Under the pieces are notes generated by a model. It had not been told where the DNA came from. It was given only the letters and a program-made list of their open reading frames with translations, and made no database searches. This document shows positions 8,293 through 15,751 of a stretch of DNA of 40,229 nucleotides, piece by piece. Positions within the stretch are counted from its first letter, which is position 1. The number at the start of each line of letters is the position of its first letter. The DNA comes from Streptomyces tateyamensis. Lineage in GTDB: Bacteria; Actinomycetota; Actinomycetes; Streptomycetales; Streptomycetaceae. The stretch spans positions 519-40,747 of the forward strand of contig NZ_PYBW01000057.1 in the NCBI RefSeq assembly GCF_003205575.1. The letters are read 5' to 3'. The position numbers and the translations under genes are program-made.

Positions 8293-9060
8293 ATGCGCCG
8301 TTATGTCCCCCGGGGCCCGCTCGCCCCGGTCGCCGTCGCCGTGCCGGCCGCACTGGCCGCCCCGGTGGCGCTCTGCGCCCTGCTGCTGCCGTGGCGCGAC
8401 CGGATTCCCAATCTCGACCCGGCCCTGCTGCTGGTCGTCGTGGTGGTCGGGGTCGCCGCGCTGGGCAGCCGGGTCGCGGGCGCGCTGGCCGCGGTCGGCG
8501 CGGCCGGCTGGTTCGACTTCTTCTTCACCCGTCCGTACCAGCAGTTCGCGATCGGTCGCCCCGGCGACCTGACGGTCGCCGGCGTACTGCTCGCGGTCGG
8601 TCTGACGGTCTCCCAGCTGGCGGCCCGGGCCCGGCGGTTGTCGCTGCGCGCCGACGCCGACGCCGGCCACCTCGACCGGATCCACCGCACCGCCGCGCTC
8701 TCCCGGGCACCCGGTTCGGCGCTGACCGTGGTCGACCACGTGCGCGACGAGCTGGTCGACCTGCTCGGGCTGACCGAGTGCCGGTTCGAGTACGGCTCGC
8801 TGCTGGGCCGACTGCCGCGACTGGAGCGCGACGGCTCGATCGTGCTGGCCGGCCGGACCTGGGACGCCGAGCGACTGGGCTGGCCGGCCGGGGCGGTGGA
8901 GCTGCGGCTGACCGGGAACGGCCGCTACCTGGGGCGCTACCTGCTGGAACCGGTACCGGGCAGCCGTTCCTCGCGGCAGGCCCGGCTGGTCGCGGTGACC
9001 CTGGCCGAGCAGGCCGGGGCCGCGCTGGACGCGATGCACCAACCAGTGCGGGCCGCCTGA
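8293..9060 (+). CDS. DUF4118-type membrane sensor protein without kinase domain
   Basis: A 255-aa protein starting at ATG 8293; AGGAGG at 8281-8286 fixes the start. Residues about 10-110 form the four-helix DUF4118 module found in KdpD-like sensor kinases, including its typical WFDFFFTRPY segment. After a short linker, residues about 125-245 look like a GAF-type domain (TVVDHVRDELVDLLGLTECRF onwards). There is no HisKA, HATPase or response regulator here or in adjacent genes, so it is not a complete two-component sensor. It may signal through a partner. A direct-repeat-bearing intergenic region and an orphan binding protein gene follow. Confidence 0.82.
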   Translation: MRRYVPRGPLAPVAVAVPAALAAPVALCALLLPWRDRIPNLDPALLLVVVVVGVAALGSRVAGALAAVGAAGWFDFFFTRPYQQFAIGRPGDLTVAGVLLAVGLTVSQLAARARRLSLRADADAGHLDRIHRTAALSRAPGSALTVVDHVRDELVDLLGLTECRFEYGSLLGRLPRLERDGSIVLAGRTWDAERLGWPAGAVELRLTGNGRYLGRYLLEPVPGSRSSRQARLVAVTLAEQAGAALDAMHQPVRAA

Positions 9061-9162
9061 CCGTTCACCGTTGCCGTTCGTGTACCGGGCCTCTGCTCGT
9101 CCGCTGTTGGCCACCCGGCCGCCCGCCGTTAACGTGCCGTATCTCCCTCCTTGTGCCGTGCC

Positions 9163-9214
9163 GAGTTGGCTGTACTAGTTGCCAGCGCCGCTCGTCGAGT
9201 TGGCTGTACTGGTT
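9163..9214. repeat. Direct repeat upstream of the binding-protein gene, possible operator
   Basis: GAGTTGGCTGTACTAGTT at 9163-9180 recurs as GAGTTGGCTGTACTGGTT at 9197-9214: 17 of 18 bases identical, with a 34-bp period (just over three helical turns). It ends 45 bp before the start codon. The position suggests tandem regulator binding or duplicated promoter elements; no known consensus was recognised. Confidence 0.55.
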
Positions 9215-9259
9215 TTCAGCGTCACTGCCTGGCACGGCAGTTCGAGGAAGGCACACGGC

Positions 9260-10486
9260 ATGACCAGCTGGACCCGTCCGGGCCGGGCCCTCGCGGCATT
9301 CACCTTGCTTCCCGCGCTCTTCGCGGCCACCGGTTGCGGCAGTTCGGCGGGGTCGGACGACGGCGACATCACGGTGATGACCTGGGCCCCCTCCGGCACC
9401 GGCGCCTTCGACCGCGGCGGGGTGACGGCACTTGCCGACCTGATCGGCCGGGACGTGAACAGCAAGGGCGGGGTCGACGGCCACCACCTCAAGGTGCTCA
9501 CCTGCAACGAGCACAACACCGTGGACGGCGGCACCGCCTGCGTGCGCCAGGCGGTGGCCCAGAAGGCCGTCGCGGTGATCGGCTCGTACAGCCTGAACAG
9601 CGACGCGCTGCTGCCCGGCCTGGAGAGCGCCAAGATCCCCTATCTCGGCGGCTACGGCCTGACCAGCGCCGAGTTCAGCAGCCCGCTCTCCTACCCGGTG
9701 GCCGGCGGCACCCCGACCCTGGTGATCGGCAACGGCCGCCAGCTGGTCGCGGCCGGCTGCCGCACCATCGCCCTGGTCCGCCCGGACAGCCCGGCCGGCG
9801 ACAGCCTCACCGGCTACCTGGCCGGCGCGCTCAAGCCGGAGAACAGCAAGGTGGTCGACGTCCGGGTCGGCGAGGCCTCGCCCGACTACGCGACCGCCGC
9901 CCGCAAGGCGCTGGGCGACGACCGCGCCGGGAACTGCGTCAGCGACGCGCTCGAACCCCAGCAGAGCAGCCGCTTCCTGGACGCCCTCCACCAGCTGAAC
10001 CCCAGGCACACCCAGCTCGGCGCGGTGATCGGCAGCGTCCCGCAGGCCGTGCTCGGCCAAGGCGGCGCCGACGGCGTACTCAACAACGCCTACGTGACCG
10101 GCTGGTACCCGCCCGCCTCGTCGCACGCCTGGGACGCGCTGCGCTCGACCATCGGCGGCAACCAGGTCGACCTCTCCGACCTCGCCGTACAGACCACCTG
10201 GGTGGCCTACCAGGTGTTCCTCACCGCCGCGGACCGGCTGAACGCCGCCGGCAAGCCACTGACCACCCAGAACCTGCGGGACCTGCTGGAGAGCGGGGAC
10301 ACCCTGAACACCGGTGGCGTCACCCCGCCGCTGAGCTGGAGCGAAATGCTCCCGAACGCCGAGACCCCCCGCCTGGTCAACACCTGGGTGACGTACCAGC
10401 AGGTGAAGTCCGGCCAGCTGACCGAGCAGCAGAGCGGCTACCTGGACATGCGCTGGGCCTTCACCGGTGGCAAGCCCGCGCAGTGA
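9260..10486 (+). CDS. ABC-type branched-chain-amino-acid-like substrate-binding lipoprotein
   Basis: A 408-aa protein starting at ATG 9260; GAGGAAGG at 9244-9251 fixes the start. The signal peptide ends in a lipobox (AATGC, Cys near residue 24), so the mature protein should be lipid-anchored on the outer membrane face. The rest has the type I periplasmic-binding fold of LivJ-like proteins: a TGAF motif, NSKGGVDGH, and CNEHNT followed by CVRQAVAQKAVAVIG. The C-terminal lobe has LRDLLESGDT. No permease or ATPase gene is adjacent on either side, so the ligand and transporter are unknown and it could act as an extracytoplasmic sensor. A bidirectional terminator follows. Confidence 0.85.
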   Translation: MTSWTRPGRALAAFTLLPALFAATGCGSSAGSDDGDITVMTWAPSGTGAFDRGGVTALADLIGRDVNSKGGVDGHHLKVLTCNEHNTVDGGTACVRQAVAQKAVAVIGSYSLNSDALLPGLESAKIPYLGGYGLTSAEFSSPLSYPVAGGTPTLVIGNGRQLVAAGCRTIALVRPDSPAGDSLTGYLAGALKPENSKVVDVRVGEASPDYATAARKALGDDRAGNCVSDALEPQQSSRFLDALHQLNPRHTQLGAVIGSVPQAVLGQGGADGVLNNAYVTGWYPPASSHAWDALRSTIGGNQVDLSDLAVQTTWVAYQVFLTAADRLNAAGKPLTTQNLRDLLESGDTLNTGGVTPPLSWSEMLPNAETPRLVNTWVTYQQVKSGQLTEQQSGYLDMRWAFTGGKPAQ

Positions 10487-10507
10487 CCCGGGCCACCGCT
10501 GCGCCGC

Positions 10508-10536
10508 CCGGGCCCCGCCGTCACGGCGGGGCCCGG
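10508..10536. terminator. Bidirectional hairpin terminator, binding protein / PBP
   Basis: CCGGGCCCCGCCGT / ACGGCGGGGCCCGG are perfect complements around a single base (effective loop GTCAC). It lies 22 bp after the binding-protein stop and 14 bp from the stop of the convergent PBP gene. Confidence 0.88.
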
Positions 10537-10549
10537 TGCTGACGCGGCG

Positions 10550-12715
10550 CTAGTTGTTGCCACCGCCAGTGCCGTTGCCGTTCCCGTTGCCGGGGCTGGT
10601 CGAGTCGCCCGGGCTCGGGCTGGCCGGCGGGTTCTGCGGCGGGGCGGCCGGCAGGTTGACCGAGGGGAACGGGGTCGGGTGGACGCCGACCAGCGCGCCG
10701 CTCATCGCGCTGCGCCAGAACGGGCCGGCCACCTGGGCGCCGAAGGCCTGGGCGATCGCCGAGCCGCCGAGCTTCTGGCCCTGCAGCGGCTCCTGGGTGC
10801 CCATGTCGCTGACCAGGGTGGCCCCCACCAGGTCGGGGGTGTAGCCGACGAACCACACCTGCTTGCCGTCGTTGGTGGTACCGGTCTTGCCCGCGTTGTC
10901 GCGGTCGTCCAGGCCGATGCCCAGCGCGGTACCGCCGTCCTGGACCACGCCCTTGAGCATCGCGGTGATGGTGTCGGCGGTGGTCGGCGACATCGCCGGA
11001 GCGCACTTGGTCGGCGGCACCGCCAGGTTCTTGCCGTCGGGGCCGGTCACCCCGGTGATCGCGTTCGGCGCGCAGTAGGTGCCGTGCGAGGCGAAGGTGG
11101 CGTAGGCGGCGGCCATGCCCAGCGGGGTCAGCGAGTTGACGCCCAGCGTCATCGACGGGACCACCTTCAGCGGCTCGCCGCCGGACTGCTTGGTGATGCC
11201 CAGCTTGTTGGCCATCTGCGCGGTGGTGCAGAGGCCGACCTGGCCCTCCAGGGTGGCGAAGTAGGTGTTGATCGAGGCGGCCAGCGCGCCCGGCATCGCG
11301 AAGGTGCCGTTCTCGCTCTGCGAGTCGTTGTGCACCGGCGGGTCCGCGGGCTTGGCCACGAACCGCCCGCCCTGGCAGTCCGTCATGGTGGGCCACGGGA
11401 TGCTGTACGGCGTGTTGATGCTGGTGTCCGGGCCGAGGCCGTTCTCCAGTGCGGCCGCGGCCACGATCGCCTTGAAGGTCGAGCCGGTCGGGAAGCCCTC
11501 ACCGCCGCCCATCGACTTGTCGACGTTCAGGTTGAGGGTGGTCTGGGAGTTGGGGTCCAGGCCGTAGGGGCGGCTCTGCCCCATCGCCAGGATCTTGCCG
11601 GTCCCGGGCTGCACCATGCTCATCACGGCCACCGGCTTGTCGGTCGGCCTGGCCTTGCCGGTGAGCGCCTTGTTCAGCGCGTCCTGCGCCTTGGGGTCCA
11701 GGGTGGTGTGGATCTGCAGGCCGCCGCGGTTCCACAGGGCCTGGCGGTCGGCCGCGCTCGCGCCGAAGGCCGGGTCGCCGAGCACCAGCTTCTTCACGTA
11801 GTCGCAGAAGAACCCCTCGCCGTTCTTCGCGGTGATGCACCCCTGCTGCGGGCGGCTGACGGCGAGCTGGATCGGGGACGCGATCGCCGCGTCGCCGTCG
11901 GCCTTGCTGATGCTGCCGTACTCGACCATCTTCCTCAGCACGGTGTCGCGGCGTTGCTTGGCCGTGTCCTTGTGCAGGATCGGGTCGTAGTTGCTCGGCG
12001 ACTGCTCGATGCCGGCCAGCAACGCGGCCTGCGGCAGGGTCAGGTCCTTCGCGTGCGTGGTGAAGTACCGCTCGGAGGCCGCCTCGATCCCGTACGCCTG
12101 CTCACCGAAGAAGGTGATGTTCAGGTAGTTGGTGAGGATCTGGTCCTTGCTGAGGGTCCTTTCGACCTCGATCGCGTAGCGCATCTCCTGCAGCTTGCGG
12201 CCGACGGTCTGCCGTTGCGCCTCGGCGACCTTGGCCGGGTCGTTGCCGGCCTCGTCCACGAAGACGTTCTTCACGTACTGCTGGGTCAGCGTCGAGGCGC
12301 CCTGGGTACCGCCGCCGCCCGCGTTGTTGCCGACCGCCCGCAGGATGCCCTTGGGGTCCACCGCGCCGTGCTCGTAGAACCGGTTGTCCTCGATGTCCAC
12401 CAGCGCCTTGCGGACCAGCGGCGAGATCTGGTCGGCCGGCACCACGGTGCGGTCGCGGTCGTAGGCGGTGGCGATCAGGTTGCCGCCCGCGTCGTAGATC
12501 GACGAGGCCTGCGAGAGCGGCGGTGCCTTGAAGTCGTCGGGCAGGTTCTCGAAACTGTCGGCCGACGCCTTGGCGCCCAGCCCGATACCCCCGACGAACG
12601 GCACCGCCATTCCAGCCACCAGCACACCGGCGGTTCCGCTGACCAGCAAGAAGCGGAGACCCAGTCCGGTGAGCGCTATGGGGCCGCGAACGCGGCTTGA
12701 ATTCGTTGACTTCAC
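10550..12715 (-). CDS. Class A penicillin-binding protein (bifunctional transglycosylase/transpeptidase)
   Basis: A 721-aa protein. It polymerises lipid II into glycan strands and cross-links stem peptides outside the membrane. One N-terminal membrane helix lies at about 14-45. The GT51 domain has the catalytic Glu in IEDNRFYEHG (E109), GASTLTQQYVKN (139-150) and RKLQEMRYAIEVE. The transpeptidase domain has the nucleophile motif STFK (S412-K415), SIN (481-483) and KTGTT (610-614). The tail, about 60 aa of Pro/Ser/Gly/Asn, is typical of actinomycete PBPs and probably lies in the wall. I used GTG 12715 because it keeps the membrane helix; there is no good Shine-Dalgarno, and a -10-like TATGAT 20 nt upstream suggests a very short leader. 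It is downstream of, but separately read from, the TetR gene. Confidence 0.94.
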   Translation of the reverse strand: MKSTNSSRVRGPIALTGLGLRFLLVSGTAGVLVAGMAVPFVGGIGLGAKASADSFENLPDDFKAPPLSQASSIYDAGGNLIATAYDRDRTVVPADQISPLVRKALVDIEDNRFYEHGAVDPKGILRAVGNNAGGGGTQGASTLTQQYVKNVFVDEAGNDPAKVAEAQRQTVGRKLQEMRYAIEVERTLSKDQILTNYLNITFFGEQAYGIEAASERYFTTHAKDLTLPQAALLAGIEQSPSNYDPILHKDTAKQRRDTVLRKMVEYGSISKADGDAAIASPIQLAVSRPQQGCITAKNGEGFFCDYVKKLVLGDPAFGASAADRQALWNRGGLQIHTTLDPKAQDALNKALTGKARPTDKPVAVMSMVQPGTGKILAMGQSRPYGLDPNSQTTLNLNVDKSMGGGEGFPTGSTFKAIVAAAALENGLGPDTSINTPYSIPWPTMTDCQGGRFVAKPADPPVHNDSQSENGTFAMPGALAASINTYFATLEGQVGLCTTAQMANKLGITKQSGGEPLKVVPSMTLGVNSLTPLGMAAAYATFASHGTYCAPNAITGVTGPDGKNLAVPPTKCAPAMSPTTADTITAMLKGVVQDGGTALGIGLDDRDNAGKTGTTNDGKQVWFVGYTPDLVGATLVSDMGTQEPLQGQKLGGSAIAQAFGAQVAGPFWRSAMSGALVGVHPTPFPSVNLPAAPPQNPPASPSPGDSTSPGNGNGNGTGGGNN

Positions 12716-12734
12716 GTCAGAAGGCTACGGTCTG

Positions 12735-12740
12735 ATCATA
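12735..12740 (-). promoter_or_regulatory. Possible -10 element of the PBP gene
   Basis: On the minus strand TATGAT lies 20 nt upstream of the GTG start, within a locally AT-richer stretch. No clear -35 hexamer sits at proper spacing. If used, the leader would be about 12 nt, which fits the missing ribosome binding site. Confidence 0.35.
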
Positions 12741-12800
12741 AGAAATCTGCTCCGGGGTCGACCTTACTGACAGCGACCCCTCGAGGGCCCTGGTCAGGCC

Positions 12801-13376
12801 CTATCCGGCGAAGCGGTCCACCAGGACGGTCAGCCGCTGCGCCGCCAGCCGGCGCGGCAGGCGGCCGGAGCGGGTGAGCGAGGCCAGGCCGTGCAGCGCC
12901 GACCAGAAGACCTCGACGAACGCGCCCGGGTCGGCCTCCCCCGCGACCGGGCCCAGCGTGGCGACCAGCGTCCCGAAGCCCTCGCGCAGCGGTGCCGGGG
13001 TCTGCTCGTCGGCGAACAGCAGGCCGGTGTCGAGCAGGAACATCGCGTCGTACAACGCGGGGTTGCGCTCGGCGAAGTCGAGGTAGGCGGTGGCGAGCGC
13101 GGCCACCGCGGCCCGGCCGGCCGGGCCGTCGGCCACCGCTTGGCGGAGCACCGCCGTCAGTTCGGCGAAGCCCTCCAGCGCGACGGCGCCGACGATCTGG
13201 CGCTTGCCGTCGGGGAAGTGTCCGTAGATCACGGGCTGGCTGTACTCGATCCGCTCGGCGAGCCGGCGCGTGGTCACGGCCTCCCAGCCCTGGGCCTCGG
13301 CGAGCTCGCGGGCGGTGGCGACGATCAGCTGGTGGCGCTGGGCACGCTCCCGTTCCTTGCGTTCCTGAATCGACAT
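12801..13376 (-). CDS. TetR-family transcriptional regulator, divergent from DUF1772 gene
   Basis: A 191-aa protein starting at ATG 13376. An in-frame GTG further upstream would place the start inside the operator region, so I prefer this ATG, which has GGAT just before it. The N-terminal helix-turn-helix reads LAEAQGWEAVTTRRLAERIEYSQPVIYGHFPDGK, followed here only as the motif limits; this is the standard TetR DNA-binding domain with the YxHF signature. The C-terminal ligand domain (about 75-190) is all helical and of unknown ligand; a WSALHGLASL segment is typical of one actinomycete subgroup. It almost certainly represses itself and the divergent DUF1772 gene through the CTAGC-N3-GCTAG palindromes between them. 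Confidence 0.9.
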   Translation of the reverse strand: MSIQERKERERAQRHQLIVATARELAEAQGWEAVTTRRLAERIEYSQPVIYGHFPDGKRQIVGAVALEGFAELTAVLRQAVADGPAGRAAVAALATAYLDFAERNPALYDAMFLLDTGLLFADEQTPAPLREGFGTLVATLGPVAGEADPGAFVEVFWSALHGLASLTRSGRLPRRLAAQRLTVLVDRFAG

Positions 13377-13386
13377 GACACGGATC

Positions 13387-13450
13387 CTAGCACCGCTAGA
13401 CATTCGAGCACTCGACAATCTAGCATCGAACTCGAACCTAGCGGCGCTAG
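13387..13450. promoter_or_regulatory. TetR operator region: two CTAGC-N3-GCTAG palindromes
   Basis: CTAGCACCGCTAG (13387-13399) and CTAGCGGCGCTAG (13438-13450) are perfect inverted repeats 51 bp apart. A half site, CTAGCA (13420-13425), and a second palindrome, TCGAGCACTCGA (13404-13415), lie between them. One copy is 10 bp upstream of the TetR start and the other 36 bp upstream of the DUF1772 start. CTAG is rare in high-GC actinomycete DNA, so five CTAG tetramers in 64 bp is a striking cluster. Confidence 0.78.
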
Positions 13451-13486
13451 AAGGCGGCGCCGCTCAGCCGCTTGGGAGGGGACGCA

Positions 13487-13939
13487 ATGCAGCAGGTACT
13501 CGCCGTCGTCACGATCGTGGTCACCGGCATGCTGGTGGGCGTGGAGTTCGCGGTGGCGGTCTTCATCAACCCGATCGTCGACGGACTGCCGCACAACGGC
13601 GGCCTGACCGCCCGCGCCGCCGGCGGCCGACTGCTCGGCCGGGTGATGCCGTTCTGGTACATCGGCGCCCTGCTGCTCAGCGCCGCCTGGGCCGCGGTGG
13701 CCTGGGGCGGGGCCGGCTCCGCGCTCGTCGTCACGGCCGCCGGCCTGCTGGTGCTCAGTGTGGTGCTGTCCGTCGCCCTGCTGGTGCCGATCAACGACCG
13801 GGCCAAGCACTGGACCCCCGAGACCGCCCCCGCCGACTGGCGCGAGCAGTTGGGCGCCTGGGACCGCCTCCACTACCTGCGGGTCGCCGTGATCGTCGCG
13901 TCCTTCGTCCTGCTGGCCGTCGCCCTCGCCCGCGGCTGA
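13487..13939 (+). CDS. DUF1772 (anthrone oxygenase-like) membrane protein
   Basis: A 150-aa protein starting at ATG 13487, preceded by GGGAGGGG. Four hydrophobic helices lie at about 3-28, 53-75, 78-100 and 128-148. The first contains the VEFAVAVFINP pattern common to DUF1772 proteins, and the loop before the last helix has a WDRLHYLR segment. Some members of the superfamily oxidise anthrones or related aromatics, but most bacterial members are uncharacterised; no polyketide gene is nearby. Its position opposite a TetR gene with shared operators suggests induction by a small molecule and a role in modifying or exporting it. That role is inference. Confidence 0.83.
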   Translation: MQQVLAVVTIVVTGMLVGVEFAVAVFINPIVDGLPHNGGLTARAAGGRLLGRVMPFWYIGALLLSAAWAAVAWGGAGSALVVTAAGLLVLSVVLSVALLVPINDRAKHWTPETAPADWREQLGAWDRLHYLRVAVIVASFVLLAVALARG

Positions 13940-13972
13940 GCACCAGGCGGGGCCGACGGACGGTTCGAACGG

Positions 13973-14014
13973 TTCCCCGGCGGGCGGGCCCAGCGGCCCG
14001 GGCCCGCCGGGGAA
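13973..14014. terminator. Hairpin terminator after DUF1772 gene
   Basis: TTCCCCGGCGGGC / GCCCGCCGGGGAA form a perfect 13-bp stem with a GC-rich inner segment, starting 34 bp after the stop codon. Confidence 0.8.
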
Positions 14015-14156
14015 TTGGCTGTCGCGGTCCGGAGTGCCGCCAGACTATTGACCAGCCCATGACAGCAGGTCATCCTGTACTACCACCCCGAACAGCCACC
14101 CCCAGGGGCCGGGTTGGCGTGTCTGCATCCTGATCGTCCCCCACGAAGGAGCCAGT

Positions 14157-14873
14157 ATGCGCAAGTTGCTGATACGCGTCGCCACCCTCGCGGCCGCAGC
14201 CACCACCCTTGCCGCCCCCGTCGCCCCCACCACCGCGGCGGCCGCCCAGAACCTGTCGTTCCGTCCGCTGCAGTACAACACCAACGGCTACAACTGGGGT
14301 GGCTACGCCGCCACGGGCAGCGGCTTCACCTCCGTCTCGGCCACCTGGACCGAGGCCCGGGCGACCTGCAACTCCACCAACGACCTCTACGCCCCGTGGG
14401 TGGGCATCGACGGCTACGGCTCGTCCACCGTCGAGCAGACCGGCGTGGCGACCGACTGCTCCAGCGGCACCGCGGTGCACCAGGCCTGGTACGAGATGTA
14501 CCCGGCGAACCCGGTCTACCTGAGCACCAGCTCGTACCCGGTCGCGGCCGGTGACGTCATCAACGCCTCGGTGACCTACGCCGGGAGCAACAGGTACACC
14601 CTGAAGCTGGTCAACTCCTCGCGGGGCTGGACCTACAGCACCAGCAAGACCCTCTCCGCGAGCCGGACGAGCGCCGAGGTGATCATCGAGTCGCCCACCG
14701 GGGCCTACCCCAACTTCGGTACCTTGAACTTCAGTTCGGCTACCGTCAACGGCAAGTCGCTCGGGTCCTTCAACCCGGTCGCGCTCGACCCGTCCAACGG
14801 CGCCTACGAAGCCCGCACCAGCGCGCTGGGCTCGGGCGGCACCAGCTTCTCCGACACCTACCTGCGCGAGTAG
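14157..14873 (+). CDS. Secreted glutamic peptidase, G1 (eqolisin-like) family
   Basis: A 238-aa protein starting at ATG 14157; AAGGAG at 14146-14151 fixes the start. The Sec signal peptide of about 30 aa ends at AAAA. The mature part is an all-beta domain with the family landmarks NWGGYAATG, SVSATWTEARATC, WVGIDGYGSSTVEQTG and WYEMYP. The catalytic Gln/Glu pair would be Q94 (VEQTG) and E178 (AEVIIES). Cys71 and Cys101 can form a disulfide. G1 peptidases were first described in fungi and are pepstatin-insensitive, acting at acid pH; bacterial members are secreted and little studied. The gene stands alone with a terminator on each side. Confidence 0.85.
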   Translation: MRKLLIRVATLAAAATTLAAPVAPTTAAAAQNLSFRPLQYNTNGYNWGGYAATGSGFTSVSATWTEARATCNSTNDLYAPWVGIDGYGSSTVEQTGVATDCSSGTAVHQAWYEMYPANPVYLSTSSYPVAAGDVINASVTYAGSNRYTLKLVNSSRGWTYSTSKTLSASRTSAEVIIESPTGAYPNFGTLNFSSATVNGKSLGSFNPVALDPSNGAYEARTSALGSGGTSFSDTYLRE

Positions 14874-14888
14874 GCACCCGGCTGAGAA

Positions 14889-14927
14889 CGCGGGCGCCGG
14901 GGCGGCACACCCGCCCAGGCGCCCGCG
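14889..14927. terminator. Bidirectional hairpin terminator, G1 peptidase / repeat protein
   Basis: CGCGGGCGCC / GGCGCCCGCG arms enclose a further GGGCGG / CCGCCC pairing, 15 bp after the peptidase stop and 22 bp from the stop of the convergent gene. Confidence 0.75.
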
Positions 14928-14937
14928 CGCGCTTTAA

Positions 14938-14952
14938 CTGACGGACCGTCAG
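14938..14952. repeat. Palindrome CTGACGGACCGTCAG over a stop codon
   Basis: A perfect palindrome with 7-bp arms overlaps the stop codon of the minus-strand repeat protein. Near copies occur at 32822-32836 and 34575-34589; see findings. Confidence 0.6.
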
Positions 14953-15722
14953 CAGCTGTAGGTGAAGGAGGCCGCGGCCGACTGCGAGCCCGGGCTGACC
15001 ACCTCCAGCGTGGCGACGGCGTTCATCGAGCCCTTGCCCTCGAAGGTCCAGCGCAGCGTCACCTGGGTGTGGTGCTCGCCCTTCGGGACCGGCTGGGTGA
15101 TGTCGGAGGAGATCGTGCCGTCACTGCGGTGCCAGCGGTAGGTGACCGTGCCGGCTCCGCCCTTGGTGTCCAGGGTGCCAGTCACCGTCTGGGTCCCGTT
15201 GCAGCCCGGGCCGGCCGGATCGGTCTGCACGGCCACCCCGGTCACGGTCAGGGCCGGCGACCACCACTGCCAGCCCAGGTAGCCGAGCACCAGCAGCAGC
15301 ACCAGGAGCGGGATCAGCCAGAAGGTGCGGCGGCGGCGCCGTTCGGGCTCGGCGGGTTCGCCGTGCCAGGCGGCCGCGGCGCCCAGCGGCACGGTCGCGG
15401 TGGGGACCGGCACCCCGGGCCCGAACCGGCGGAACTCCCCGGTGGCGGGCGTGGGCCAGGCCTCCTCGTCGAGCATGGTGGCGCTGTCCTCCGGCACGGG
15501 CACGGGCACGGGCACCGGCTGCGCGGCCCGGGCCGCCGGGGCGGCCGTCAGGGCCGTCGTCCGGTCGACGGGCGGCGAGGCGAGGGCCACGGTCTGGTCC
15601 AGGGGCGCGGCATCGAGCACCACGGTCTGGTCCAGCGGGGCGGCATCGAGCACCACGGTCTGGTCCAGCGGGGCGCCGGGCAGGACCACGGTCTGGTCGA
15701 GGTGGTCGTCGGGGCTGGGCAT
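14949..15722 (-). CDS. Single-pass membrane protein with tandem LDQTVVL repeats, paired with the Ser/Thr kinase
   Basis: A 257-aa protein starting at ATG 15722, 29 bp after the kinase stop, with AAGGACAGG upstream; the two form an operon. The cytoplasmic part (1-135) opens with four to five repeats of about 11 aa (LDQTVVLDAAP, later LDQTVAL and VDRTTAL). Each carries one Thr with Asp at -2 and Leu at +3. A Pro/Val run, an acidic segment (DSATMLDEEAWP) and a basic stop (ERRRRR) follow. One membrane helix lies at about 139-160. The extracellular domain of about 95 aa starts and ends with Cys (CNGTQ to FTYSC) and resembles the kinase's own external domain. Likely a phosphorylation target or scaffold of the kinase; that is inference from the repeats and operon. 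No known family recognised. Confidence 0.85.
   Translation of the reverse strand: MPSPDDHLDQTVVLPGAPLDQTVVLDAAPLDQTVVLDAAPLDQTVALASPPVDRTTALTAAPAARAAQPVPVPVPVPEDSATMLDEEAWPTPATGEFRRFGPGVPVPTATVPLGAAAAWHGEPAEPERRRRRTFWLIPLLVLLLVLGYLGWQWWSPALTVTGVAVQTDPAGPGCNGTQTVTGTLDTKGGAGTVTYRWHRSDGTISSDITQPVPKGEHHTQVTLRWTFEGKGSMNAVATLEVVSPGSQSAAASFTYSC
15608..15673. repeat. Exact 33-bp tandem duplication inside the repeat protein
   Basis: Bases 15608-15640 are identical to 15641-15673. Diverged copies flank them on both sides. Each 33-bp unit encodes one LDQTVVLDAAP repeat on the minus strand, so the array keeps frame and could expand or contract. Confidence 0.88.
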
Positions 15723-15751
15723 GGCGGGCCTGTCCTTGCTCTGGCGGTCGG

